Source: Microbacterium sp. zg-Y625
GTDB lineage: Bacteria; Actinomycetota; Actinomycetes; Actinomycetales; Microbacteriaceae
Reading direction: 5' to 3'
Assembly: GCF_030246925.1 (NCBI RefSeq)
Contig: NZ_CP126740.1
Coordinates: 2,418,001 to 2,482,000 of the forward strand
DNA: 64,000 nucleotides
Position 1 is the first letter of the stretch, and each line of letters starts with the position of its first letter. Made by a program: the position numbers and the translations under genes. The notes beneath the pieces were generated by a model, which searched no databases, was not told where the DNA came from, and saw only the letters and a program-made list of their open reading frames with translations. Shown one piece after another: positions 41,533 through 49,783 of this stretch.

Positions 41533-41844
41533 ATGCCGAGCGACCCCGAGCCCACCGACGAAAGATGGGTGTACGCCCCGACGTCCGCTTTCCCGGACGT
41601 GCACAGCTATACAGACCTCGGGAGCGTCACCGTGGATGGTGAGACGTTCGCCGTGCGCCGGCGCGATGGCGGTTCGACTCACTTGGATTCGATTCACTAC
41701 GACTGGATCTCTGGCCCCAACGACGGCTACGGGTTCAGCACGGTCGGCATCTCCGGACACATCAGCCGCGAACGGCAGATCGCGGACATCCGCGACTTCC
41801 TCGCCGGGATCGACCCGGCAACCGGATACCTCTCGTACCCCTGA
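41533..41844 (+). CDS. Small hypothetical protein
   Basis: A 103-residue protein (MPSDPEPTDERWVYAPTSAF start; a central SVTVDGETFAVRRRDGGSTHLDSIHYDW) without known domain. The pattern resembles short beta-rich immunity or accessory proteins, but no assignment is made. TAGGGT lies 7 nt before the ATG (leaderless). The codon choice, with more A/T-ending codons than the neighbours, matches the following hydrolase, so both probably arrived together. Confidence 0.65.
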   Translation: MPSDPEPTDERWVYAPTSAFPDVHSYTDLGSVTVDGETFAVRRRDGGSTHLDSIHYDWISGPNDGYGFSTVGISGHISRERQIADIRDFLAGIDPATGYLSYP

Positions 41845-41853
41845 GACGACGGT

Positions 41854-42681
41854 ATGAGCGAGAACCGAGTGCTGATCCACCGCGACGGTGTCGACATCTC
41901 CGTCGTCGACCGTGGTGGCGATGGCACCCTGCTCGTCCTCCTCCATGGCTTGGCGGGAAGCGCGCGCGAACTGCTACCCACGGCCGACGCATTGACCGAT
42001 GCGTTCCACGTCGTCCTCGTCGATCAGCGCGGGCACGGACAGAGCTCCAGAAGACCGGAGGACCTCTCTCGCGAGGCCTTCGTCGACGACATCGCGGAAG
42101 TCATCACGCAACTGTCGCCCGATCGACCCGCGACCCTGGTCGGTCAATCGATGGGCGCGCACACCGCCCTCCTCACGGCTGCGGCCAGGCCAGGTCTCGT
42201 AGAGCGCCTCGTCATGCTGGAGGGGCATGCCTTCGGCACGGACGAGCCTGATGAGGCGGCACGCCTCCGCGCGTTCTTCGACTCTTGGCCGGCCGTCTTC
42301 ACCAGCGCCGACGACGCTCGTGCCTTCCTCGGCGAATCCGCCCTGTCCGAAGCGTGGATCGATGATCTTGAGCCGACACCGGATGGATTGCGACGGCGCT
42401 TCGATGCGGACGTGATGGAGCGCACCATCGCGGCGGTCCACAAGCCGCGCTGGATGGAGTGGCAAGAGCTGACCGTTCCAACGCTGGCGGTCTTCGCGGA
42501 GAACGGCCTGTTCAGCGCGGAACAGAAGGCGGAATTGATCGCGCGTCGCCCTCAGACGCGGCGCGCTGACATCCCGGGCGCGAGCCATGACGCCCACCTG
42601 GATGCATTCGAGAGCTGGATCGAGGTCCTGCGGGCCTTCCTCCTCGAGGACGGATCCGCAGAAATCACGCTGGTTCGGTGA
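41854..42681 (+). CDS. Alpha/beta hydrolase
   Basis: A 275-residue serine hydrolase of the alpha/beta fold. Oxyanion strand [29 protein letters not shown] and nucleophile elbow [13 protein letters not shown] are clear; the catalytic His is in [14 protein letters not shown]. The substrate is unknown. Base and codon use are less GC-rich than in flanking genes. Its stop codon is immediately followed, in frame, by the remains of a GNAT gene. Confidence 0.9.
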   Translation: MSENRVLIHRDGVDISVVDRGGDGTLLVLLHGLAGSARELLPTADALTDAFHVVLVDQRGHGQSSRRPEDLSREAFVDDIAEVITQLSPDRPATLVGQSMGAHTALLTAAARPGLVERLVMLEGHAFGTDEPDEAARLRAFFDSWPAVFTSADDARAFLGESALSEAWIDDLEPTPDGLRRRFDADVMERTIAAVHKPRWMEWQELTVPTLAVFAENGLFSAEQKAELIARRPQTRRADIPGASHDAHLDAFESWIEVLRAFLLEDGSAEITLVR

Positions 42682-42876
42682 GTCTCACAGACCCGCGAGG
42701 ACAACGCGGCGATGCGCCGCACGTTCCGCCGCTGCGGCCGGGTGCAGGAGGCCTACTACCGCGAGGCATGGCCGGTGCGCGACGGTGCCCCGCTGGCCTC
42801 GGTGGCCTACAGCGTGCTGCGCCGCGACTGGGAGACCGGCACCACCACCCCGGTGGTCTGGGACCCGCAGGGCTAG
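42682..42876 (+). pseudogene. Beheaded GNAT acetyltransferase fragment
   Basis: The 64 codons directly after the hydrolase stop, in the same frame, read as a C-terminal GNAT end: [20 protein letters not shown] and [19 protein letters not shown], ending TAG. No start codon or acetyl-CoA loop remains. GC content returns to the genome norm at this junction, so the hydrolase segment probably replaced the gene's 5' part. Confidence 0.75.
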
Positions 42877-42895
42877 TCCGACGGCGCGGCCGCCG

Positions 42896-43357
42896 TCACG
42901 CGGGATACAGCAGCCGGAACCGCTCGCACACGACCGGCATGTCCGGCTCGTACCCGCGCGGATTCTCGGAGTACGCGCGCCAGTACCGTTCGTGCACCTC
43001 GCGCCACTGCGCGAGCGTCCGGTCCCCCTCGCCCTCGGCATGCGCGTGTTCGGCATCCACCTGGTCGAAGGGGACGATGTCGATCCGGGTCGTCTGGATC
43101 ACCGCGCGCGGCGCGCCGGCGCCGTCGAGGATGATGCTGAACTCGCCCTCTTGCGGCAGCGCCTCCCCGCTGGCGTCGTAGTCCCACAGCGACGATGCCG
43201 TTCCCGTCTTGATCCCCGCCAGCACCAGGTCCAGCAGCTCGTCGGCGTGGCCGGGCGTCGCGCCGAAGGCCCACGCCTCCGGGAGCGCCTCGGGCAGCTC
43301 GGGCAGTCGGGCGCGGCATCCGGTCCAGAAATCAGCGAGAGACGGCGGCTGGGGCAT
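42896..43357 (-). CDS. ASCH domain protein
   Basis: A 153-residue protein with the ASCH (PUA-like) RNA-binding fold: [31 protein letters not shown] and [30 protein letters not shown] are diagnostic. Some ASCH proteins are amidohydrolases for N4-acetylcytidine, while most are unassigned. ATG at 43357; the extended frame crosses the catalase promoter and is rejected. Confidence 0.88.
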   Translation of the reverse strand: MPQPPSLADFWTGCRARLPELPEALPEAWAFGATPGHADELLDLVLAGIKTGTASSLWDYDASGEALPQEGEFSIILDGAGAPRAVIQTTRIDIVPFDQVDAEHAHAEGEGDRTLAQWREVHERYWRAYSENPRGYEPDMPVVCERFRLLYPA

Positions 43358-43486
43358 CCGCCAAACGTACCGCGTAGGCACCGCTTCGGCATTTGGCAAG
43401 CACCTCGGCCCATGCGCAGGGCGCCGGTAGCGTTCCGGGAACCACAAGGCGTCTCTGAAGACCGGGGCGCCAGGAAAGGAAACACG

Positions 43487-45145
43487 ATGACCGACGTATC
43501 GAGCCAGGGCCCCGCTGAGGGCGACGACCGCCGGGTGCTCACCACCCGACAGGGCCACCCGGTCTACGACAACCAGAACCAGCGCACCGTCGGAGCCCGC
43601 GGCCCCGCGACGCTGGAGAACTACCACTTCCTCGAGAAGATCAGCCACTTCGACCGCGAGCGCATCCCCGAGCGCGTCGTCCACGCGCGCGGCTTCGTCG
43701 CGTTCGGCTACTTCGAGGCCACCGGCATGTGGGGCGACGAGCCCATCTCGCGATACACCCGCGCCAAGCTCTTCCAGGAGCCCGGCAAGCGCACCGACCT
43801 CGCCGTGCGCTTCTCGAGCGTCATCGGCGGCCGCGACTCATCCGAAGCCGCCCGGGACCCGCGCGGCTTCGCCGTGAAGTTCTACACCGAGGACGGCAAC
43901 TGGGACCTCGTCGGCAACAACCTCGGCGTCTTCTTCATCCGCGATGCGGTGAAGTTCCCCGACGTCATCCACTCCCTCAAGCCCGACCCGGTGACCTTCC
44001 GCCAGGAGCCGGCGCGCATCTTCGACTTCATGTCGCAGACCCCCGAGTCGATGCACATGCTCGTGAACCTTTTCAGCCCCCGCGGCATCCCGGAGAACTA
44101 CCGCACGCAGCAGGGCTTCGGCGTGAACACCTACAAGTGGGTCAACGCCGAGGGCGACACGAAGCTCGTCAAGTACCACTGGATCCCCAGCGCCGGCGTG
44201 CGCTCCATGACCGAAGCGGATGCCGCGGCGGTGCAGGCGGGCGACCTCGGCCACGCGTCGAAGGACCTCTACGAGGCCATCGAGCGCGGTGAGTACCCCG
44301 AGTGGGAGCTGCGAGTCCAGATGATGGACGACCACGACCACCCGGAGCTGGAGTTCGACCCGCTCGATGACACCAAGCTGTGGCCGGAGAACGACTTCCC
44401 GCCGAAGACCGTCGGCAAGATGGTGCTCAACCGCAACGTGTCGAACCACTTCGCCGAGAACGAGCAGATCGCCTTCGGCACCGGCGTGCTGGTGGACGGC
44501 CTGGACTTCTCCGACGACAAGATGCTCGTCGGCCGCACGTTCTCGTACTCCGACACGCAGCGCTACCGGGTGGGCCCCAACTACCTGCAGCTGCCGGTGA
44601 ACTCGCCGAAGAACGCCCGCGTGGCCACGAACCAGCGCGATGGGCAGATGGCGTACCACCAGGACGACGGCGGCGAGAACCCGCACGTCAACTACGAGCC
44701 CTCGATCACGGGCGGCCTGCGCGAGGCGCAGTACCCGACGGTGGACGAGCAGGGTCCCGAGATCGTCGGGCGCCTGACGCGCAAGCGGATCCCCCGCACC
44801 GACGACTACACGCAGGCCGGCCAGCGCTACCTCCTCATGGAGGACTGGGAGCGTGACGACCTCGTGCACAACTTCGTGGAGCTCATCTCGCAGGCCGCTC
44901 GCGAGGTGCAGGAGCGCATGCTCTGGCACTTCTACATGGTTGAGGACGACCTCGGCCGGCGCGTGGGCGAGGGCCTCGGCATCTCGCTCGACGAGATCAA
45001 GGACCTGCCGCCGCTGCAGTCGCAGACCCTCAACGAGGCTGAGCTGGCACGCCTGGCGAACCTCGGCCACAACGGGCCGCGCGACGTTGCCGGGCTGACC
45101 ATGACGCACTGCGTGCCCAACGCGCGGGCGGTCAAGGTCGCCTGA
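43487..45145 (+). CDS. Monofunctional heme catalase
   Basis: A 552-residue catalase that converts hydrogen peroxide to water and oxygen. Distal heme His in [14 protein letters not shown] (about 66), Asn in DLVGNN, and the proximal Tyr in [12 protein letters not shown] are all present. The length is longer than the common 480-510-residue small-subunit class but shorter than large-subunit catalases, so it has no flavodoxin-like tail. AGGAAAGGA precedes the ATG. A 63-nt hairpin follows. Confidence 0.96.
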   Translation: MTDVSSQGPAEGDDRRVLTTRQGHPVYDNQNQRTVGARGPATLENYHFLEKISHFDRERIPERVVHARGFVAFGYFEATGMWGDEPISRYTRAKLFQEPGKRTDLAVRFSSVIGGRDSSEAARDPRGFAVKFYTEDGNWDLVGNNLGVFFIRDAVKFPDVIHSLKPDPVTFRQEPARIFDFMSQTPESMHMLVNLFSPRGIPENYRTQQGFGVNTYKWVNAEGDTKLVKYHWIPSAGVRSMTEADAAAVQAGDLGHASKDLYEAIERGEYPEWELRVQMMDDHDHPELEFDPLDDTKLWPENDFPPKTVGKMVLNRNVSNHFAENEQIAFGTGVLVDGLDFSDDKMLVGRTFSYSDTQRYRVGPNYLQLPVNSPKNARVATNQRDGQMAYHQDDGGENPHVNYEPSITGGLREAQYPTVDEQGPEIVGRLTRKRIPRTDDYTQAGQRYLLMEDWERDDLVHNFVELISQAAREVQERMLWHFYMVEDDLGRRVGEGLGISLDEIKDLPPLQSQTLNEAELARLANLGHNGPRDVAGLTMTHCVPNARAVKVA

Positions 45146-45161
45146 CCCAGCGACACCACAA

Positions 45162-45224
45162 CAGGAGAACTCACCGGAACAGGACGATCCCCGCGGGGAC
45201 GCCCTGTCTCGGTGAGTTCTCCTG
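45162..45224 (+). terminator. Long hairpin after the catalase gene
   Basis: CAGGAGAACTCACCG (45162-45176) pairs perfectly with CGGTGAGTTCTCCTG (45210-45224). The interior can extend with ACAGG/CCTGT and CCCC-GC-GGGG (45189-45198). It is 16 nt past the stop and probably terminates transcription. Confidence 0.8.
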
Positions 45225-45317
45225 GTTCCGGGAGCGGATGCCGGCAACGGGATGCCGCGCGGAAGGCGGATGCCGGCGCCCGAGCGTGCGGGATGCCGCG
45301 CCGCGGCATCCCGCCCG

Positions 45318-46238
45318 TCAGCGGCGCACGATCAGGGCGCCCGGCTGGATGGTCGCCAGGATGTCCGTGGTCTCGCCGACCTCTTCGCCGTCGATCTCGA
45401 ACGGCAGCGGGCGCGGCAGCGTGACCCGCACCGAGACGGCCTGCCGGTGGCGGGTGGTGGCGGTGTCCACGGCACTGTCATCGCGGGTGACCGCACGACG
45501 GATGCCGTTGTCCCAGACCACGGATTTCAGCGCGTCCAGCCACTGCAGGCCCTCGGGGCCTTCGCCGCCGACGAGCACGACGTCCAGCAGGCCATCGTCC
45601 GGCTCGGCGTCGGGGAGGATGCGCAGGCCGCCCTGCACGGTGCCGCAGTTGCCGATCAGCACGGTGTGCGCGGGCTCGGTCGCCGGCGGGTCGGCGTCGA
45701 ACACCACGGTCGTCTCGACGACATCGGTCGCCGCCATCGCCCGACCCAGCGCCCCGACGTAGGCGAGCCAGCCGGCCTTCTCCTTCGCCTCTTCATCGGT
45801 CTCCGCGAGCATCTGCGCATCGATGCCGAAGCCGGCCATCACGAGGAAGATGAACTCCTCGCCCCGGTCGTGCAGGTTGATGTGGCCGATGTCCAGCGGC
45901 GACTCGTCACCGTCGATCGCGCGCTCCAGCGCCCGGGGGATGTCCCCGAGCGTGATGCCCAGGTTGCGGGCCAGCAGGTTCCCCGTGCCCTGGGGCACGA
46001 TGCCGAGCGGCACATCGGTGCCGGCGAGCGCCGCGGCCACATCGCGCAGCGTGCCGTCGCCGCCGACGGCGACGACCAACTCACAGCCGTCGGACAGCGC
46101 CTGCCGGGTGACGCCCTCTCCGGCATCGTCGACCGTGGTCTCGTACCACTGCACCTCGACCGGCTCCTCCCGCGCAGCGAGCGCGTCTTCGAGTGCGGAA
46201 CGCTCCACGCGCGTGGGATTGAAGACGATGCCGATCAT
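45318..46238 (-). CDS. Diacylglycerol kinase family lipid kinase
   Basis: A 306-residue DAGK_cat-type enzyme. IVFNPTRVE, AVGGDGTLRDVAAAL (nucleotide-binding) and VPQGTGNLLARNLG are diagnostic; a C-terminal domain carries GNCGTVQGGLRILPDAEPDDG. It probably phosphorylates diacylglycerol or another lipid at the membrane. ATG at 46238; G-rich ribosome site upstream. It is divergent from the cyd regulator. Confidence 0.9.
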   Translation of the reverse strand: MIGIVFNPTRVERSALEDALAAREEPVEVQWYETTVDDAGEGVTRQALSDGCELVVAVGGDGTLRDVAAALAGTDVPLGIVPQGTGNLLARNLGITLGDIPRALERAIDGDESPLDIGHINLHDRGEEFIFLVMAGFGIDAQMLAETDEEAKEKAGWLAYVGALGRAMAATDVVETTVVFDADPPATEPAHTVLIGNCGTVQGGLRILPDAEPDDGLLDVVLVGGEGPEGLQWLDALKSVVWDNGIRRAVTRDDSAVDTATTRHRQAVSVRVTLPRPLPFEIDGEEVGETTDILATIQPGALIVRR

Positions 46239-46340
46239 CCCCCCACTCTGGCTCACGGCGGGTGCGGCCGCCAGCATGACGCGGGGGCTTGACACGCGGC
46301 GACGGCCTGCCGCACCCCCGGGGACGGGCCGCCCTGGCAT

Positions 46341-46355
46341 TGTGGCCTGACCACA
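46341..46355. promoter_or_regulatory. Operator-like palindrome TGTGG-N5-CCACA before the cyd regulator
   Basis: TGTGGCCTGACCACA lies just upstream of the CATAAT -10 box (46359-46364), which sits 6 nt before the regulator GTG. A near-identical site, CGTGGTCTGACCACA, precedes cydA at 47102-47116. Confidence 0.75.
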
Positions 46356-46370
46356 GGGCATAATGGACAG

Positions 46371-46985
46371 GTGAGCACCCGACCCGCCGGCTACAGCGCC
46401 ATCTCGAGCTACTCTCGCGTCGAGATCCTGCACCTCATCCAGGAGCGGCCGCAGCGCACCGTGGCGGAGCTCGTGAGCGCGACCAAGCTGCACGCCAACA
46501 CGGTGCGCGAGCACCTGCAGCGGCTCATCGACGACGGGTACGTCGTGTCCGAGACCGAGCACCGCACCACGCGGGGGCGACCCCGGGTGCTGTACAGCGC
46601 CGCGGACGGCGGCCGGTCATTCAGCCCGGTGCAGCAGCGAAAGGTGCGCGAGGCCGCGCAGCGGGGCGATCTCATGCGAAGGGTGCTCCCGAGCGAGCTG
46701 CCGCCGGAGCTGACCACCGAGGCGCTGCACCAGGTGGATGCCCTCGTGGAGAACCTCGCCGACGCCGGCTTCGACCCCCTGGTCAACGAATCCGAGCTGA
46801 CCATCGACCTCACCCCGTGTGCGCACGCCGAGGTGCAGGCCGAGCACCGTCAGGTGCTGTGCTCGGTGCACCTGGGGCTCATGCAGGGCGTGATCGCCCA
46901 GGCGGGCGGCCCGCTCACCGTCGACGGCATGCGCTCCTCGTGCGACCCGCGCGAGTGCATCGTGCAGCTCTCCACGCGAGGCTGA
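46371..46985 (+). CDS. Winged-helix regulator with Cys cluster, likely controls cyd
   Basis: A 204-residue regulator. The N-terminal winged helix (YSRVEILHLIQERPQRTVAELV, HANTVREHLQRLIDDGYV, TTRGRPRVLY) is of the ArsR/SufR-like type. The C-terminal part has four cysteines in a C-x13-C-x26-C-x4-C pattern (PCAHAEVQ, VLCSVHLG, SSCDPRECIV), suitable for an iron-sulfur cluster or other redox sensor. GTG start, leaderless. It is 222 nt before cydA and shares the TGTGG-N5-CCACA operator with it, so it probably senses oxygen or redox state and controls both. Confidence 0.85.
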   Translation: MSTRPAGYSAISSYSRVEILHLIQERPQRTVAELVSATKLHANTVREHLQRLIDDGYVVSETEHRTTRGRPRVLYSAADGGRSFSPVQQRKVREAAQRGDLMRRVLPSELPPELTTEALHQVDALVENLADAGFDPLVNESELTIDLTPCAHAEVQAEHRQVLCSVHLGLMQGVIAQAGGPLTVDGMRSSCDPRECIVQLSTRG

Positions 46986-47082
46986 GCTCCGCCGCGGCAC
47001 CCTCTCCTGCACGATGCGGAGGGTGGCATTCAGCGTGCCCGCACGCCACCTCGGAGGCGGTCTTCCCCCCGCAAATCTGAGG

Positions 47083-47088
47083 TATTCT
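47083..47088 (+). promoter_or_regulatory. Candidate -10 box of cydABDC
   Basis: TATTCT lies 14 nt before the palindrome at 47102-47116, which therefore would overlap the early transcribed region, a position suited to repression. No convincing -35 box was seen. Confidence 0.45.
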
Positions 47089-47101
47089 CGTAGCAAGCCC
47101 G

Positions 47102-47116
47102 CGTGGTCTGACCACA
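47102..47116. promoter_or_regulatory. Operator-like palindrome before cydA
   Basis: CGTGGTCTGACCACA contains the perfect inverted repeat GTGGTC-T-GACCAC (47103-47115) and matches the site before the adjacent Cys-cluster regulator at 13 or more positions. Confidence 0.75.
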
Positions 47117-47207
47117 GCCGGGTTTATTCACGGCGCCACGCCGGGAAGGGTGAGCATCGGGCTCATTACCTTCAGCGATAAGAAACCCCTTCCGAGGAAG
47201 GATCCCG

Positions 47208-48635
47208 ATGGATCTGCTCGACCCGCTGCTGCTCGCCCGCTGGCAGTTCGGACTGACGACGCTCTACCACTACCTGTTCGTGCCCCTCACGCTGGGGCTG
47301 GCCCTGGTCGTCGCCATCTTCCAGACGGTGTGGCACCGCACGGCCAACGTCGCGTGGCTGCACCTGACGCGGCTGTTCGGCAAGATCTTCCTGATCAACT
47401 TCGCGATGGGCGTCGTCACGGGAATCGTGCAGGAGTTCCAGTTCGGCATGAACTGGTCGGCCTACTCGCGGTTCGTCGGCGACGTCTTCGGAGCGCCGCT
47501 GGCTTTCGAGGGCCTCATGGCCTTCTTCTTCGAAGCCACCTTCATCGGGTTGTGGATCTTCGGATGGAACAAGCTTCCGCGCGCCCTGCACCTGTTCTCC
47601 ATCTGGATGGTCGTGTTCGGGTCGACCCTCTCGGGTTACTTCATCCTCGCCGCCAACGCCTTCATGCAGAACCCGGTCGGCTACGAGATGGCCGCCGACG
47701 GCAGCCGGGCCGAGATGGTCGACTTCTGGGCAGTGCTGACCAACCCCGTCGTGCTCGCCGCCTTCCCGCACACGATCTTCTCGGCGTGGATGTTCGCCGC
47801 CGCCGTCGTCATCGCCGTGAGCGCCTGGCACCTGGCACGCGGGCAGCACCTGGAGACGATGCGCCGCTCGCTGCGCTTCGGCATGTGGTTCATGATCATC
47901 TCGTTCGTCGGTGTCGCCATCTCCGGCGACCAGCTGGGCCTGGTGATGGTGGACACGCAGCCGATGAAGATGGCGGCCGCCGAAGCGCTGTGGGAGAACG
48001 CCTGCGGGGCGGATGCCTCGTTCTCACTGTTCTCCATCGGCACCCCCGACGGCTCCGAGGAGATCTGGTCGCTGCGCGTGCCCTATCTGCTGTCGTTCCT
48101 GTCGACGCACACGTTCGACGGCTGCGTCGAGGGGCTCAACGACCTGCAGGCGCTGTACACCGAGCAGTTCGGTGCGGGCATCGACTACATGCCCGTCGTC
48201 TGGGTCACCTACTGGTCGTTCCGCTGGATGATGGGCCTGGGCGGCATCGCCACCCTCATCTCGGTCGCCGGTCTCTGGCTCACCCGCAAGAAGGCCACCC
48301 GCCCCGTGGCGGGCTGGATGTGGAAGGTCGCGATCTGGTCGGCGCCGCTCCCGCTGCTGGGAAGCCTGGTTGGCTGGGTGTTCACCGAGATGGGCCGCCA
48401 GCCCTGGATCGTGTTCGGTCTCATGCTCACCGAGGACGGCGTCTCGCCGAACGTCCCCGGCTGGACCGTGCTGATCTCGCTCATCGCGTTCACCCTGATC
48501 TACGCCGCGCTCGCGGTCGTCGAATTCGGTCTCATCCTCAAGGCTGCGCAGAAGGGCCCGGACCCGCTGCCGGAGCCCGGCGCGGAGGATGACCAGCCGA
48601 CCTCGATCGAAGACACCCCGACGACGGTCTACTAG
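47208..48635 (+). CDS. cydA: Cytochrome bd ubiquinol/menaquinol oxidase subunit I
   Basis: A 475-residue membrane subunit with about nine helices that carries the hemes. The N-terminal RWQFGLTTLYHYLFVPLTLG contains the heme b595-type His ligand, and EMGRQPWIVFG is the conserved quinol-site motif. The Q-loop is short, as in Gram-positive enzymes, so no long E. coli-type insert is present. GAGGAAGG precedes the ATG. It starts the cydABDC operon, which lets the cell respire at low oxygen. Confidence 0.97.
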   Translation: MDLLDPLLLARWQFGLTTLYHYLFVPLTLGLALVVAIFQTVWHRTANVAWLHLTRLFGKIFLINFAMGVVTGIVQEFQFGMNWSAYSRFVGDVFGAPLAFEGLMAFFFEATFIGLWIFGWNKLPRALHLFSIWMVVFGSTLSGYFILAANAFMQNPVGYEMAADGSRAEMVDFWAVLTNPVVLAAFPHTIFSAWMFAAAVVIAVSAWHLARGQHLETMRRSLRFGMWFMIISFVGVAISGDQLGLVMVDTQPMKMAAAEALWENACGADASFSLFSIGTPDGSEEIWSLRVPYLLSFLSTHTFDGCVEGLNDLQALYTEQFGAGIDYMPVVWVTYWSFRWMMGLGGIATLISVAGLWLTRKKATRPVAGWMWKVAIWSAPLPLLGSLVGWVFTEMGRQPWIVFGLMLTEDGVSPNVPGWTVLISLIAFTLIYAALAVVEFGLILKAAQKGPDPLPEPGAEDDQPTSIEDTPTTVY

Positions 48636-48644
48636 GAGCACGTC

Positions 48645-49676
48645 ATGGATCTCGCGTACATCTGGTTCTTCATCGTCGGAGTGCTGTTCGTCGGCTACTT
48701 CGTGCTGGACGGGTTCGACTTCGGCGTCGGCATGTCCCTCCCCTTCCTCGGCAAGAACGAGGTCTCACGCCGTCAGGTCATCAACACGATCGGACCCGTC
48801 TGGGACCTCAACGAGACCTGGGTCATCGTCGCCGGCGCGTGTCTGTTCGCCGCCTTCCCGGAGTGGTACGCCACCCTGTTCAGCGGCTTCTACCTGGCGC
48901 TGCTCCTGATCCTGCTGGCGCTCATCGCCCGCGGCGTGTCGTTCGAGTACCGCCACCAGCGCGACAGCCTGCGGTGGAAGCGCAACTTCGACCGCATGAT
49001 CGTCATCGGCTCGGCCGTGCCGGCGTTCCTCTGGGGTGTCGCGGTGGCCAACATCGTGCAGGGCGTTCCGCTCGACGCCGACCACGAATTCATCGGCTCG
49101 CTGCTGACCCTGCTGAACCCCTACGGCCTGCTCGGCGGTCTCACCACGCTGCTGCTGTTCTTCACCCACGGCGTCTACTTCGTGGCGCTGAAGACCGACG
49201 GCCAGGTGCGCTCGGACGCCCGCGCCCTCGCCGCGAAGTCCGGCGTGCTGACGATCGTCGTCGCGGCGGCCTTCCTGGTGTGGACCATCGCCCAGGCCAT
49301 CACCGCCGACGCTCCGCTGCTCATGCTGGCGATGGCGTGCGCCGTGATCGCGGCCCTGCTGCTGATCGCCGCGGTCGCGGCCAACCGGCGTGACCGCGAG
49401 GGTTGGGCCTTCGGTTTCGGCGCCGGCACGGTGATGTTCGCCGTACTGACGCTGTGGCTGGCGCTGTTCCCCAACGTCATGCCATCGACCATCGACGCGG
49501 CGAACAGTCTGACGATCGAGAACGCCTCGAGCACGGACTACACGCTCACGATCATGACGTGGGCCGCGGTGGTCTTCCTGCCGATGGTGCTGCTGTACCA
49601 GGGCTGGACCTACTGGGTGTTCCGGAAGCGCGTCACCCGCGCCGAGATCGAGAAGGCTGCGGCAGCAGCCCACTGA
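48645..49676 (+). CDS. cydB: Cytochrome bd oxidase subunit II
   Basis: A 343-residue membrane partner of CydA with about eight helices. IWFFIVGVLFVGYFVLDGFDFGVG at the N-terminus, GPVWDLNETWVIVAG and LLLFFTHGVYFVALKT are typical. It lies 9 nt after cydA and completes the oxidase heterodimer. Confidence 0.97.
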   Translation: MDLAYIWFFIVGVLFVGYFVLDGFDFGVGMSLPFLGKNEVSRRQVINTIGPVWDLNETWVIVAGACLFAAFPEWYATLFSGFYLALLLILLALIARGVSFEYRHQRDSLRWKRNFDRMIVIGSAVPAFLWGVAVANIVQGVPLDADHEFIGSLLTLLNPYGLLGGLTTLLLFFTHGVYFVALKTDGQVRSDARALAAKSGVLTIVVAAAFLVWTIAQAITADAPLLMLAMACAVIAALLLIAAVAANRRDREGWAFGFGAGTVMFAVLTLWLALFPNVMPSTIDAANSLTIENASSTDYTLTIMTWAAVVFLPMVLLYQGWTYWVFRKRVTRAEIEKAAAAAH

Positions 49677-49783
49677 ACCCGGCCGCCCCGGTCGTCGGGC
49701 CGCGCGATCCGCGCGCCGGGCCGGGGCGGGCCGCTGTCATGAGCGCGCCGCCCGACGGCGCACTCGCGTGGGAGGATCGATAC

